From assembly GCF_030811215.1 (NCBI RefSeq), contig NZ_JAUSQM010000001.1, positions 186,001 to 250,000 of the forward strand: DNA of 64,000 nt. Direction: 5' to 3'. Within the stretch, counting starts at the first letter, position 1. Each line of letters opens with the position of its first letter. Source of the stretch: Nocardioides massiliensis. GTDB taxonomy: Bacteria; Actinomycetota; Actinomycetes; Propionibacteriales; Nocardioidaceae. Below the pieces are notes generated by a model that ran no database searches, had not been told where the DNA came from, and saw only the letters and a list, made by a program, of their open reading frames with translations. Below are positions 57,494-64,000 of this stretch, in pieces. Position numbers and translations under genes: made by a program.

Positions 57494-58516
57494 ATGCACC
57501 AGGCTCTATCGGATGCGATTGACGACTACCAGCGGTGGCGGAAGTCGCAACAGATCAGCAAACAGACCATCGCCAACGAAGCGTCGATCTTGCGACGCTT
57601 CCTGTCCGTCAACGGCAACATCCAGTGCCGGCAGATCAGCGAAGTGCATGTCACTAGACACATGGAGGATGCGTCGAAGACGCGATCCACCGACTCGTTG
57701 AAGCTGGACCACACGGTGTTGACCACGTTCTTCAAGTGGATGCGCCACACCAAACGGCTTCCCACAGACCGTGACCCGATGTTCGGTCGGCGCACACCGA
57801 AGACGATCCGTAAAGAACGCAACCGACTGCACGTCTCTGCGTTCCCGCTGCTGCTGGACACTGCCGAGAAGAAGACGCCACGCAACCGGGCCCTGGTTGC
57901 GTTGATGCTCTACACGCTGCTGCGTGACCAAGACATCGCAGACCTGCGGATCAGAGACCTGGACATGAACGCCGGCTACCTCATGTGTCGCATCAAGAAG
58001 ACGAAGCTGGAAGACAGGATGCCGGTGTCGCTTGAACTGGACACCGAGATGCGGCAGTGGCTCACCGCCTACACCAAGGCGGTCGGTGTGTTGCAGCCGC
58101 ACTACTACCTGATCCCTCGCCTCGCACCCACGCCTATGCGTGGTGCGGACGGCATGTTCACCGAAGTGTTGCTGACTCCACAGCCGGAGCTTCCGTTGTC
58201 GCGGGGAACCCGCGTCATCCAGGGCATCTTGCAGGGGGCGGGGTTCCCGATCACTGACAGTCACGGCAACACAGCCCGGGAAGGGTGCCACACGCTGCGC
58301 CGTTCAGGCGCACGCGCTCTGTTCGATCAGCTGGTCGCAGACGGCTACGACGGGGCACTAAGAGTGGTTCAAGCCATGTTGCACCATTCGTCCGTCGAGC
58401 AGACCGAGAGGTACATCGGGATCACGGCTGACCGACGCACTAGAGACGACTTATTGAAGGGCAAGCAGATGTATCGTCTCGGCAGCGGGGATGGGGTGGT
58501 TTCTCTAGTGAGGTGA
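57494..58516 (+). CDS. int: Tyrosine integrase
   Basis: 340 residues. The N-terminal SAM-like domain (SDAIDDYQRWRKSQQISKQTIANEASILRRF) binds core sites. The catalytic domain has Arg144 (LYTLLRDQDIADLRIRDLD), a basic segment (RIKKTKLEDRM), His266-x-x-Arg269 (CHTLRRSGARALF), His297/His298 (AMLHHSS) and Tyr307 (TERYIGI). This is a phage-type tyrosine recombinase. Its stop overlaps the next gene by 4 bases. It would integrate the element next to or within the monooxygenase gene. Confidence 0.92.
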   Translation: MHQALSDAIDDYQRWRKSQQISKQTIANEASILRRFLSVNGNIQCRQISEVHVTRHMEDASKTRSTDSLKLDHTVLTTFFKWMRHTKRLPTDRDPMFGRRTPKTIRKERNRLHVSAFPLLLDTAEKKTPRNRALVALMLYTLLRDQDIADLRIRDLDMNAGYLMCRIKKTKLEDRMPVSLELDTEMRQWLTAYTKAVGVLQPHYYLIPRLAPTPMRGADGMFTEVLLTPQPELPLSRGTRVIQGILQGAGFPITDSHGNTAREGCHTLRRSGARALFDQLVADGYDGALRVVQAMLHHSSVEQTERYIGITADRRTRDDLLKGKQMYRLGSGDGVVSLVR

Positions 58517-58782
58517 GCGTGGTACGAACAGTTGTCCGGGAGGTGGTGACTGTGTGTGACAGTTGCGGCTCCAACGGTGCGGTGACGCGCCGCACGATTG
58601 GTTTGGTCGAAGCCAAGCGACGGTTCACTGTCGACTTGTGTAGCGACTGCCACGCCAGCAAACCGCTGGCTGACATCGAGTCCCTAGCCACCGTCGGCCC
58701 CAACGGACGGATGGTGGTGAAGAAACCTGTGTTGACCAACGCAGAACTGAAACGACTGCAAAAGAAAACCGCCCCCGAGTAG
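58513..58782 (+). CDS. Small zinc-ribbon protein cotranscribed with integrase
   Basis: 89 residues from a GTG overlapping the integrase stop. Two CxxC pairs (CDSCGSNGAVTRRT, CSDCHASKPL) about 29 residues apart make one zinc ribbon; the C-terminus is basic. It is translationally coupled to the integrase, so a recombination accessory role is possible but unproven. Confidence 0.7.
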   Translation: MSVVRTVVREVVTVCDSCGSNGAVTRRTIGLVEAKRRFTVDLCSDCHASKPLADIESLATVGPNGRMVVKKPVLTNAELKRLQKKTAPE

Positions 58783-58799
58783 AGGGCGGTTCTTCTTTG
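58767..58799 (+). terminator. Rho-independent terminator after integrase operon
   Basis: AACCGCCC (58767-58774) pairs with GGGCGGTT (58784-58791), followed by TCTTCTTT. It begins inside the last codons of the zinc-ribbon gene and ends the plus-strand operon facing the minus-strand genes. Confidence 0.85.
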
Positions 58800-58803
58800 T
58801 CCT

Positions 58804-59262
58804 CTATCTGAGGACTGCCTTGTGGTGCGGGACCACCGCACGCACCCCGGTGTCGATGTCTTCCCATGCCAGTGGCGGTATCCAGCCCTGCCGCCTGGCG
58901 TGGCTACGCACCTGGCCCACCTTCGGGCCGGTGGGCACCTTCATGTGCAGCTCGCGGTACACGTCGATGATCCAGCGTGCCTTCGACTTCCACATCACCC
59001 CGTCTATCGGGGTGTCCAGTGTCTCCTGGACTGAGGTTTTGGTGCGCCCTGCGTGCGCTGCGATAGCGCGAGTGGACCAGCCAAGGGCCTGGAGGGATTG
59101 CAGGCGCCGCACGTACGGTGCGGCGGGGGTGGAGAACTCGTAGCCTCTAGCCCGCAACCCTTGGTAGCGGGCGTTCTTCAGTTTCACTGCTTTTCTGCAT
59201 GGCGGGCAAGGGCAACCCCACTGCACGTTCCACTTGGGTGGGTGTGTGTCGTGGTCAGTCAC
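58804..59262 (-). CDS. Phage DNA-binding protein (related to 21866-22861)
   Basis: 152 residues; the GTG at 59262 is chosen, while an upstream GTG (59268) or TTG (59280) is possible. CPCPPCRKAV is followed by an HTH-like block (RRLQSLQALGWSTRAIAAHAGRTKTSVQETL) and ends HARRQGWIPPLAWEDIDTG. That end and the HTH pattern match the family of the larger protein at 21866-22861 in prophage 1. Probably a regulator. Confidence 0.7.
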   Translation of the reverse strand: MTDHDTHPPKWNVQWGCPCPPCRKAVKLKNARYQGLRARGYEFSTPAAPYVRRLQSLQALGWSTRAIAAHAGRTKTSVQETLDTPIDGVMWKSKARWIIDVYRELHMKVPTGPKVGQVRSHARRQGWIPPLAWEDIDTGVRAVVPHHKAVLR

Positions 59263-59530
59263 TGTCACCCCACCCTGCAAGCCCAGCGCGCAGAGCGGTG
59301 GTGGGGTCGGGGAGGGAGCGGAGCCGTCCGACCATCGCGGCGCTCGCGGCCAGGGTGGAGCCGATCAGGAACGCATGGGTCGGCTCCCCGGGCTTCGGCC
59401 CAACGTCTTCGCCAAGCCATGCGAGCACGTCGGCCATGCCGTGTCGCACGATGCGGCGGGCGTCGGTCCCGGGGCTGGGGTAGGTCGGCAGGTGCGGGGA
59501 CTCGATGACGGTGATGCCGAACAGGGCCAT
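59255..59530 (-). CDS. Small phage-type protein
   Basis: 91 residues starting MALFGITVIESPHLPTYPSP. The ATG shares one base with the upstream stop. The remainder is helical (ADVLAWLGEDVGPKPGEPTHAFLIGSTLAASAAMV). No family recognised. Confidence 0.6.
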   Translation of the reverse strand: MALFGITVIESPHLPTYPSPGTDARRIVRHGMADVLAWLGEDVGPKPGEPTHAFLIGSTLAASAAMVGRLRSLPDPTTALRAGLAGWGDSD

Positions 59531-59910
59531 CACTCGCCTCCCTGCTCGCGGAGACGGGCGGCACGGGCGCGGAGGAAGTCACGCGTGGCGTTCTCGGCCA
59601 GGTGGCACGAGGTCGAGACGCGACCAGCAGGCGACGGGTCGTAGTACGCGCTCAGGTCCACGCTGGCGGCCGCTTCCTCCAGCGCCTCCGCTGCCCCCTC
59701 GGCCTTGGCGGCGGCGAGGTGGGCGTCCGGGGTGCGGGAGTAGCCAGCGGCAAGTACGGCATCGGCGGTGCGCTCAACCGGCGCGATGTCGGTGCCGATG
59801 TGGTCGGCCATCGGCGTCATCACGAGCACGTCGATCAGCGCCTCCCGCTCGTCCGCGTCGGGCTCGGCCTTCTTCTGCCCGTCCAGTCGCTTCCTTGCGT
59901 CGCTCCGCAT
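59530..59910 (-). CDS. Phage-type protein related to 23334-23795
   Basis: 126 residues from the ATG at 59910 (a GTG lies one codon earlier). It has AEPDADEREALIDV and ends RAARLREQGGE, both shared with the prophage 1 protein at 23334-23795; the DNA of the last coding block is nearly identical. A helical body (DAHLAAAKAEGAAEALEEAAASV). Function unknown. Confidence 0.65.
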   Translation of the reverse strand: MRSDARKRLDGQKKAEPDADEREALIDVLVMTPMADHIGTDIAPVERTADAVLAAGYSRTPDAHLAAAKAEGAAEALEEAAASVDLSAYYDPSPAGRVSTSCHLAENATRDFLRARAARLREQGGE

Positions 59911-60335
59911 CACGCAGCCACCACCCGGTCACGCACGCCACGAACAGGCGCGCAACCCACACAGTGGAACGTGCCGTCCACACTCAGGCGACTCGTGGTC
60001 GAGTCGTTCGGGTCCAGCTTCTCCCCATGCTTGCAGTGCGACGGGATCGAATGCGGCAGGTATTCGATGATGCGTTGCCGGGGAGTCATCCCGGCACGCA
60101 CCCCCTCCACCATCAGCGGCATCGTCTCCACTTCTTTAGCGAGCTGGAGGCAACGGTCCATCACCGGGCAGCCGGCGCACAGGGCGGCTGCGTCTGTTTC
60201 GGACAAGTCTCGGCGGTCGAACAGTGCCCACTTGCCGACACACTTCGCTTTCGCCATCCACATGGGTGCAGCGGGCAGTGTTGCGGGCGGGTTGTGCGGG
60301 TCCAGGCGGGGGATCGGGTTTCGCAGTGTCGCCAT
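59910..60335 (-). CDS. WhiB-like iron-sulfur protein
   Basis: 141 residues. The four-cysteine WhiB pattern is C32 (AKCVGKW), C53-x-x-C56 (ALCAGCPV) and C62 (DRCLQLA), with the Gly-rich turn EGVRAGMTP at residues 77-84. Cys101, Cys125 and Cys128 near the C-terminus could form an added zinc site. WhiB proteins bind a 4Fe-4S cluster and partner with the principal sigma factor; phage copies can exclude other phages or block host WhiB. It is the first gene downstream of a repeated 13-base motif. Confidence 0.9.
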   Translation of the reverse strand: MATLRNPIPRLDPHNPPATLPAAPMWMAKAKCVGKWALFDRRDLSETDAAALCAGCPVMDRCLQLAKEVETMPLMVEGVRAGMTPRQRIIEYLPHSIPSHCKHGEKLDPNDSTTSRLSVDGTFHCVGCAPVRGVRDRVVAA

Positions 60336-60358
60336 GATGTTTCAACCTTCGCTTTCTC

Positions 60359-60371
60359 TGTTACCTGTCAA
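60359..60371 (-). promoter_or_regulatory. Repeated 13-base promoter/operator motif, copy 1
   Basis: On the minus strand it reads TTGACAGGTAACA, containing a perfect -35-like TTGACA, and lies 24 bases before the WhiB-like ATG. An identical 13-mer occurs at 63613-63625 upstream of the ArdA-like gene. The hairpin just beyond it (CCCCGGCC-TCT-GGCCGGCCCC on the minus strand) probably terminates the 60397-60468 gene. Confidence 0.65.
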
Positions 60372-60396
60372 TATGGGGCCGGCCAGAGGCCGGGGG

Positions 60397-60468
60397 TTAG
60401 TCGAACAGCCAGCCGATCAGGCCGATGAGTACGAACGCGATGAACAGCAAACCCAGCAGCGAATCCAT
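60397..60468 (-). CDS. 23-residue membrane peptide
   Basis: MDSLLGLLFIAFVLIGLIGWLFD is one hydrophobic helix. It begins one base after the 60470-60913 stop, and a GC-rich hairpin follows it. Tiny single-span peptides are common in phage early regions, but its size keeps confidence modest. Confidence 0.45.
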   Translation of the reverse strand: MDSLLGLLFIAFVLIGLIGWLFD

Positions 60469-60469
60469 G

Positions 60470-60913
60470 TCAGTTGTCCTCGCCGTCGAGGGCGTGGCGG
60501 AGATCAGCGGCGTGATCGGCGTCGATGAACTTCGACACCTCGTTGCTGTTCGCCATCCACTCGTCAGCCAGCGCCCGCGCGGCGGCGACCTGGGCTTCGG
60601 CAGCCTGGGCTCGCTCGGCGTTCTCGATGGCGATTCGCTTGAACTCCATCGCCTTGCCGAAGAACGCATCCCGCTCCGCCTCCACGCTCGCCACGTGCCC
60701 GAATCCGGCAGCGGCGAGGGCTTGGGCGACGTGGGCGCGGTGCCACTCGGCGGCGGCCGTGACCTCGACCTCTTGGATCACGTCGATCGGTCCGGCCGCG
60801 TAGTGGTCGCCGCATTCGCAGGCGTAGACCATCTGGTCGCTTGCCGACCACATCCAGCCGGGCGGGTCGTCGTGCTCGGCCAGCACCTCGGCCATGCTCG
60901 GTGTCTCGGTCAT
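60470..60913 (-). CDS. Phage-type protein related to 23792-24265
   Basis: 147 residues. PSMAEVLAEHDDPPGWMW opens it, CECGDHY suggests a metal site, and the C-terminal helix plus NEVSKFIDADHAADL are shared with the prophage 1 protein at 23792-24265. Coding DNA in the shared block is nearly identical. Function unknown. Confidence 0.65.
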   Translation of the reverse strand: MTETPSMAEVLAEHDDPPGWMWSASDQMVYACECGDHYAAGPIDVIQEVEVTAAAEWHRAHVAQALAAAGFGHVASVEAERDAFFGKAMEFKRIAIENAERAQAAEAQVAAARALADEWMANSNEVSKFIDADHAADLRHALDGEDN

Positions 60914-60916
60914 CGC

Positions 60917-61063
60917 TCAATCTCCGATCAGGGTGTCGATGTGGCGGACAGCCGCAGCGATAGCGGTGCCTGCCTTGTCAATGTCGCCCTTGCCTAGAGC
61001 AAGCATGGCGGTTTCCAGCTCGTTCTGTGCCCTGATGAGGGCGAGAGTTTCACGGTGGGTCAT
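60917..61063 (-). CDS. 48-residue helical protein
   Basis: Start ATG at 61063 with AAAGGA upstream. MTHRETLALIRAQNELETAML then an Ala-rich helix ending HIDTLIGD. A small all-helical protein; function unknown. Confidence 0.5.
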   Translation of the reverse strand: MTHRETLALIRAQNELETAMLALGKGDIDKAGTAIAAAVRHIDTLIGD

Positions 61064-61122
61064 GTCCATGTCCTTTCGGTTGCTGTTTCTGCAACCCCCC
61101 GACCCGGCGAACAACGGGGAGT

Positions 61123-61144
61123 CAGTAGCCGTCTATGGCTACTG
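61123..61144. other. Hairpin upstream of the 60917-61063 gene
   Basis: CAGTAGCC (61123-61130) and GGCTACTG (61137-61144) form a perfect 8-base stem with a 6-base loop in the leader region of the minus-strand gene. Possible terminator of the upstream gene or RNA element. Confidence 0.5.
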
Positions 61145-61211
61145 CGTGTCCATCCGGGCCGGAGGCAACGGAAACAGTCACCTCCCTCTCAGGGTGTCTA
61201 GTTGTTGGTTG

Positions 61212-61439
61212 TCACATTCGGGCACGGATGAACGCTTCCAGCGTTCCCAGTGCCCTGGTGATGCCGGCGTGCTGGTCTGGCCCCAGCTCCCACGCGGAGT
61301 CCAGGACTTCCGCTGTGGGGTTGCCCTTCTCGTACTTCCGCACGTCTTCCTGTAGCCATTCAAGGACCGCGAGCGCGTCCAGTGCGCCGCGCCCTTCTAC
61401 AGACTTCTGCCATTCGTCAAGCTTCTCTGCGGGACTCAT
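61212..61439 (-). CDS. Small helical phage protein
   Basis: 75 residues starting MSPAEKLDEWQKSVEGRGALD, overlapping the upstream gene by 4 bases. Helical, ending EAFIRARM. No family recognised. Confidence 0.6.
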   Translation of the reverse strand: MSPAEKLDEWQKSVEGRGALDALAVLEWLQEDVRKYEKGNPTAEVLDSAWELGPDQHAGITRALGTLEAFIRARM

Positions 61440-61630
61440 GCTCGACCGCCTCCATTCTCGATGAGTTCGCGGTGCCAATCCGCGTGCAGGCCAGGGGACG
61501 TGGTGAGCAGGCGGCACGACCTGCACTCGTAGAGGCTCACGGCCAGATGGTCCCGGTCCATGAGTTCCATGTCGCTAAACGGGAGACCGGAGTAGCCGAC
61601 TGAAAAATACGGCTCGTAGGTGCTGGTCAC
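61436..61630 (-). CDS. Small phage protein
   Basis: 64 residues from a GTG sharing four bases with the upstream stop. SVGYSGLPFSDMELMDRDHLAV and a CRSCRLL pair. Function unknown. Confidence 0.6.
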   Translation of the reverse strand: MTSTYEPYFSVGYSGLPFSDMELMDRDHLAVSLYECRSCRLLTTSPGLHADWHRELIENGGGRA

Positions 61631-61803
61631 GACGCCGCCCCGTACATGCGGCGGTGGCGCTCCTCGAAGTCGCTGTCCCAGTGCAGGTCCGGCCCATCGT
61701 GGCCGCGAACGTAACCCTCTGCGATCTGGGCCGCAACGCCGCGAACGTAGTCCGCCATGCTGTCGAGGTCCCAGTCATCGTGAACGGTGATCTTGATTTC
61801 CAT
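61627..61803 (-). CDS. Small phage protein
   Basis: 58 residues from the ATG at 61803 with GGAGAG upstream. MEIKITVHDDWDLDSMADYV, then an acidic helix. Function unknown. Confidence 0.6.
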   Translation of the reverse strand: MEIKITVHDDWDLDSMADYVRGVAAQIAEGYVRGHDGPDLHWDSDFEERHRRMYGAAS

Positions 61804-61814
61804 TGCTCTCTCCT

Positions 61815-61919
61815 TCATCCAACGATTCCGTGTGAACCTTTAGCCAGCATCAGCAGCACGTAACTGCCGAAGATCAGTGCCGTCCAGGTGCCCGCGCCGA
61901 TGCGCTCTCGGGTGCTCAT
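61815..61919 (-). CDS. 34-residue membrane peptide
   Basis: MSTRERIGAGTWTALIFGSY with a hydrophobic middle and end. The ATG shares four bases with the upstream stop (ATGA), the strongest sign that this short frame is real. Confidence 0.6.
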   Translation of the reverse strand: MSTRERIGAGTWTALIFGSYVLLMLAKGSHGIVG

Positions 61920-62146
61920 TGCTTGCGCCCTTCCAGCAAGGCGCGCAATGCAGGCGACATAGCCGCACCTGTCAGCGAATCACCCAGGTCGCGCAGCGGC
62001 ATCCCGTCGTGCCGGTGCCCGTCGAGACGTTCCACGGCCTCCGCAACAAGCCACAACAGCGAACGCAGATCGTCCGGCGTGTCAGCGTCGGGCCCGCCGT
62101 GCAGGTGCTCCCGCACGGCGCCGTAGGCGTCCTCTAGTGCGCTCAC
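61916..62146 (-). CDS. Small helical protein related to 29780-30043
   Basis: 76 residues from a GTG sharing four bases with the upstream stop. EDAYGAVREHLHGGPDADTP and LLWLVAEAVERLDGHR match the prophage 1 protein at 29780-30043. Function unknown. Confidence 0.65.
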   Translation of the reverse strand: MSALEDAYGAVREHLHGGPDADTPDDLRSLLWLVAEAVERLDGHRHDGMPLRDLGDSLTGAAMSPALRALLEGRKQ

Positions 62147-62310
62147 TGTCCGATCACCTCGAAACCCATCAGCTCGAACGTGTGGCGGGGACTGTGGTCG
62201 TCGTGACCACACCAGCGGCCCACCCACAACCCGCCAGACTGTGCCTGTGCGGTGAGTGAGTGTGTGGCGCGCTTGTGGCAGTCGCCGCTTGAACAGAAAA
62301 GTGTGTCCAT
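62143..62310 (-). CDS. 55-residue zinc-knuckle protein
   Basis: Starts MDTLFCSSGDCHKRATHS with cysteine pairs (CSSGDC, CGHDDHSPRH) and ends FEVIGQ. Its stop overlaps the next start by 4 bases. Probably a small metal-binding protein. Confidence 0.6.
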   Translation of the reverse strand: MDTLFCSSGDCHKRATHSLTAQAQSGGLWVGRWCGHDDHSPRHTFELMGFEVIGQ

Positions 62311-62311
62311 G

Positions 62312-62716
62312 TCAGGCACCTACCGCGTAGCGCCGGAAGTAGACTTCCTGCCGCGCCTCTAGCATCAGCTCGGCAGCGACGACCCGGGCGTACGGGTCAG
62401 CGCCAGGACCATCCGGGTAACCGTCCGGTCCCAGGTCGATAGACCCGAGCGACCCCAGGCGCTCGCCGTCCTCGTCCTCCAGGACCGCCCACCACTGGCC
62501 ATAATCGGTGTGCTCGCGCTCCACGTCGTCATCCCACATCGGGTCGGGGTCGACCTCCCACCGAACCGACCAGCCGAACGCCTCGCCGGTAACCTCGGCC
62601 ATTGCGAGGGCGTGGGCGCAACGCTTGCGCCCCTCCTCGGCGGTCTCGAAACCGGGCCGGTAGGAGTAGCCGGCGTGCTCGTAGAAAAACGCTTCACGTT
62701 CTGCAAGCTTGCTCAT
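62312..62716 (-). CDS. Phage-type protein
   Basis: 134 residues from an ATG with GGGAGACG upstream. An ordered domain of YEHAGYSYRPGFETAEEGRKRCAHALAMAE and WWAVLEDEDGERLGSLGSIDLG. I recall related short proteins in actinophage early regions. The leader shares the 13-base ACGTTGGGAGACG sequence with the ArdA gene. Confidence 0.65.
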   Translation of the reverse strand: MSKLAEREAFFYEHAGYSYRPGFETAEEGRKRCAHALAMAEVTGEAFGWSVRWEVDPDPMWDDDVEREHTDYGQWWAVLEDEDGERLGSLGSIDLGPDGYPDGPGADPYARVVAAELMLEARQEVYFRRYAVGA

Positions 62717-62737
62717 CGCTCGTCTCCCAACGTGCGA

Positions 62738-62814
62738 GGGAAACCCTTTTGGTTTCCCGTGGTGCCCCGGCCAGGTCGTGAACCTGACACCCGCCTAAAG
62801 CGGGTCACCGGGGC
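62738..62814 (-). ncRNA. Predicted structured leader: hairpin plus three-way junction
   Basis: In the 105 bases between the ArdA-like stop and the next gene, GGGAAACC/GGTTTCCC (62738-62745 and 62751-62758) form a hairpin. Next to it, GCCCCGG/CCGGGGC (62764-62770 and 62808-62814) close a loop containing two stems, CAGGT/ACCTG (62772-62776 and 62782-62786) and ACCCGC/GCGGGT (62789-62794 and 62800-62805). That is a compact three-way junction. Could be an operon-internal RNA element or terminator. Prediction by eye only. Confidence 0.5.
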
Positions 62815-62821
62815 GGATAGA

Positions 62822-63460
62822 TCAGTGGGACCGGAACACGTAGACGCCGGTCTCGTAGCGGTCGGGCGTGTCCACCGTCCACCGCTCCGTGAAGTGGTCG
62901 TGCGCCAGGTCGCGGGCGTAAGCCTCATAATCGAAGTAGCAGTGGCTCCACAGCTTCGCCTGCTCGCCCGTCAGGGAGCGGTGACGGTAGTCAGCGGTTT
63001 CGGCGTCCAGCATCTCGCCGGCGCACTCGTCCGCGTACTCGCGGAACGATGCCCACGACCCCGCGTAGGCGTCCTCGAAGCTCTCTCGGGTCGGCTTGTC
63101 CCACTCGGCGGGGAAGTCCTCACCGACGTACTCACACCACGCGCGTACGGCGTCCACCGAGTACCCATCGGCCTCGATTGCCTCGCACGTCTCGGCGATA
63201 GCCTGCGCGGTGGCCGGCGAGCACTCGCCCTTGATCGGCAAACCCTCGTGATCCATGACCCACAGCTCCTCGTGCGGCGAGTCCCACCCGTCACCGTTGA
63301 TGACGTTGCCGGCGGCATCCACGCGGATATCGCCCGTGTGCAGCTGCTCCGTGGTCACTTCGCCGGCCTCGATAGCCGGGAACCAGTCGCCCACCAGGCG
63401 ACCATCGTTGTAGCAAGCCAGGCAGCCGATCCAAACCCGGCGCTCCATCTGTGCGTTCAT
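62822..63460 (-). CDS. ardA: ArdA-like antirestriction protein
   Basis: 212 residues from an ATG with GGGAGACG upstream. RVWIGCLACYNDGRLVGDWFPA at the start, EELWVMDHEGLP, CSPATAQAIAETCEAIEADGY and FREYADECAGEMLD fit the ArdA fold: acidic, elongated proteins that mimic B-form DNA and inhibit type I restriction enzymes. The protein has many Asp and Glu residues, as expected. It would help the element enter or mobilise between hosts. Confidence 0.85.
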   Translation of the reverse strand: MNAQMERRVWIGCLACYNDGRLVGDWFPAIEAGEVTTEQLHTGDIRVDAAGNVINGDGWDSPHEELWVMDHEGLPIKGECSPATAQAIAETCEAIEADGYSVDAVRAWCEYVGEDFPAEWDKPTRESFEDAYAGSWASFREYADECAGEMLDAETADYRHRSLTGEQAKLWSHCYFDYEAYARDLAHDHFTERWTVDTPDRYETGVYVFRSH

Positions 63461-63612
63461 GGTCACGTCTCCCAACGTGTAGTGATCGAACCTGATTGGT
63501 TTTGATCCCCAACCCCTCCCACCGACCACCCCAGCCGATGAGAGAGACAAGAAACCCTTTCCATGTGTGCTGTTGTGGTGTTGCTTGACAAGTACCAGCG
63601 TGAGGCTTGCTG

Positions 63613-63625
63613 TGTTACCTGTCAA
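63613..63625 (-). promoter_or_regulatory. Repeated 13-base promoter/operator motif, copy 2
   Basis: Identical to the motif at 60359-60371 (TTGACAGGTAACA on the minus strand), 153 bases before the ArdA-like ATG. The palindrome GTCAAC-TAG-GTTGAC overlaps its end. The region between it and the gene (63461-63612) holds no gene I can support. Confidence 0.6.
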
Positions 63626-63644
63626 CTAGGTTGACGGTAAAGGT

Positions 63645-63929
63645 TCAGCTGTCCGGGGCGACCACCTCCCGGGAGACGCGGTTCCGGTGTCCACGAAAGA
63701 CCGAGAACACGGGCCGACCGGCCAACCCGCCCGTTGCGTGCCTGCCGCACGCATATGCGGGGGTGTCCATGCCATGCCAGATGGTCACGAGGTCATCGGA
63801 GCACGCGCCCACCGACACGGACTCTGTGCCGTTCTCGACAATGGCCGTGAAGAAACCTTCGCGCCCGCTGTCGTCGCGGTCGTAGGTGGCGTCACAACGC
63901 ACGCCCGACGCAATAGCGGGGGCCCTCAT
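63645..63929 (-). CDS. Phage-type protein, unknown
   Basis: 94 residues starting MRAPAIASGVRCDATYDRDD from an ATG sharing four bases with the upstream stop. Beta-rich (GFFTAIVENGTESVSVGA); cysteines at CGRHATGG. No family recognised. Confidence 0.6.
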   Translation of the reverse strand: MRAPAIASGVRCDATYDRDDSGREGFFTAIVENGTESVSVGACSDDLVTIWHGMDTPAYACGRHATGGLAGRPVFSVFRGHRNRVSREVVAPDS

Positions 63930-64000
63930 GCCGACACCACCGCGCGGAAACCCCAACGCGTCTCACACCACGTAGCGGCGGCACTGATAGCCACCTCGTT
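63926..64000 (-). CDS. C-terminal part of a small phage gene (partial)
   Basis: 25 codons (24 residues and the stop) are visible: NEVAISAAATWCETRWGF then RAVVSA and the stop, which overlaps the next ATG by 4 bases. That overlap and the uninterrupted frame to the edge support a real gene, but nothing can be said of its function. Confidence 0.4.
   Translation of the reverse strand, partial: NEVAISAAATWCETRWGFRAVVSA

Larger units (their letters stand above)
57400..64000. mobile_element. Second integrated element (tyrosine integrase, WhiB, ArdA; right end outside window)
   Basis: Beginning at the 3' end of the monooxygenase gene, base composition drops visibly and gene density changes to small overlapping minus-strand genes behind a plus-strand tyrosine integrase. 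WhiB-like and ArdA-like genes and proteins related to prophage 1 indicate a prophage or prophage-like element. No structural genes are in view. The left boundary is inferred. Confidence 0.85.

Noticed and set aside
1-64000. tRNA or rRNA gene at an integration site
   Set aside because: I found no cloverleaf or rRNA-like sequence near 33.8 or 57.4 kb, or elsewhere; both elements appear to target protein genes.

Overview
The window is very GC-rich DNA with actinobacterial gene content: Tad pilus genes, Ku plus a split LigD, a fused branched-chain-amino-acid-type ABC transporter, a meta-cleavage-pathway tail operon, WhiB, and many promoters with a TANNNT -10 box only 6-8 bases before the start codon. 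It fits a high-GC actinomycete chromosome, Nocardioides or a close relative by overall character (inference), carrying two integrated elements.

Region 1 (1 to about 33.8 kb) is most of a temperate siphovirus-type prophage; its left end lies outside the window. Nearly all genes are on the minus strand and run from an early promoter near 30.97 kb towards position 1. The order is Cro-like regulator, small early genes, RecB/Cas4-like nuclease, a phiC31 gp3-like recombination directionality factor, DnaQ-like exonuclease, J-domain-like protein, RuvC-like resolvase, an intein-split replicative helicase, DNA adenine methylase, terminase, portal, Mu gpF-like head protein, protease-scaffold with a nested scaffold start, decoration protein, capsid, head-tail connectors, tail tube, two tail chaperones linked by a -1 frameshift site, and the start of the tape measure gene. 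The lysogeny block (repressor, ImmA/IrrE protease, membrane protein, serine integrase) is on the plus strand at the right edge. The prophage abuts a Flp-pilin-like ORF that stops after 38 codons, so the Tad pilus locus is probably the integration target.

Region 2 (about 33.8 to 57.4 kb) is chromosomal. It holds tadA-tadB-tadC-flp; a 2-keto-4-pentenoate hydratase / acetaldehyde dehydrogenase / 4-hydroxy-2-oxovalerate aldolase operon opposite an IclR regulator; two TetR regulators; a SnoaL-like protein; a DapB-like dehydrogenase followed upstream by a LivH-LivM-LivG single-chain transporter, LivF and a binding lipoprotein; a PHA synthase fused to a second alpha/beta hydrolase; a lipoprotein; a secreted repeat protein; the NHEJ genes ligD (polymerase), ligD (ligase) and ku; and a flavin monooxygenase.

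Region 3 (57.4 kb to the right edge) is the start of a second element, visibly less GC-rich. A tyrosine integrase sits directly after the monooxygenase gene, whose 3' end may be altered. It is followed by small overlapping minus-strand genes typical of actinophage early regions, including a WhiB-like protein and an ArdA-type antirestriction protein, with several hairpins and a predicted three-way-junction RNA. Several small genes here have clear relatives in prophage 1, with near-identical DNA blocks, which points to exchange between the two elements or their ancestors.
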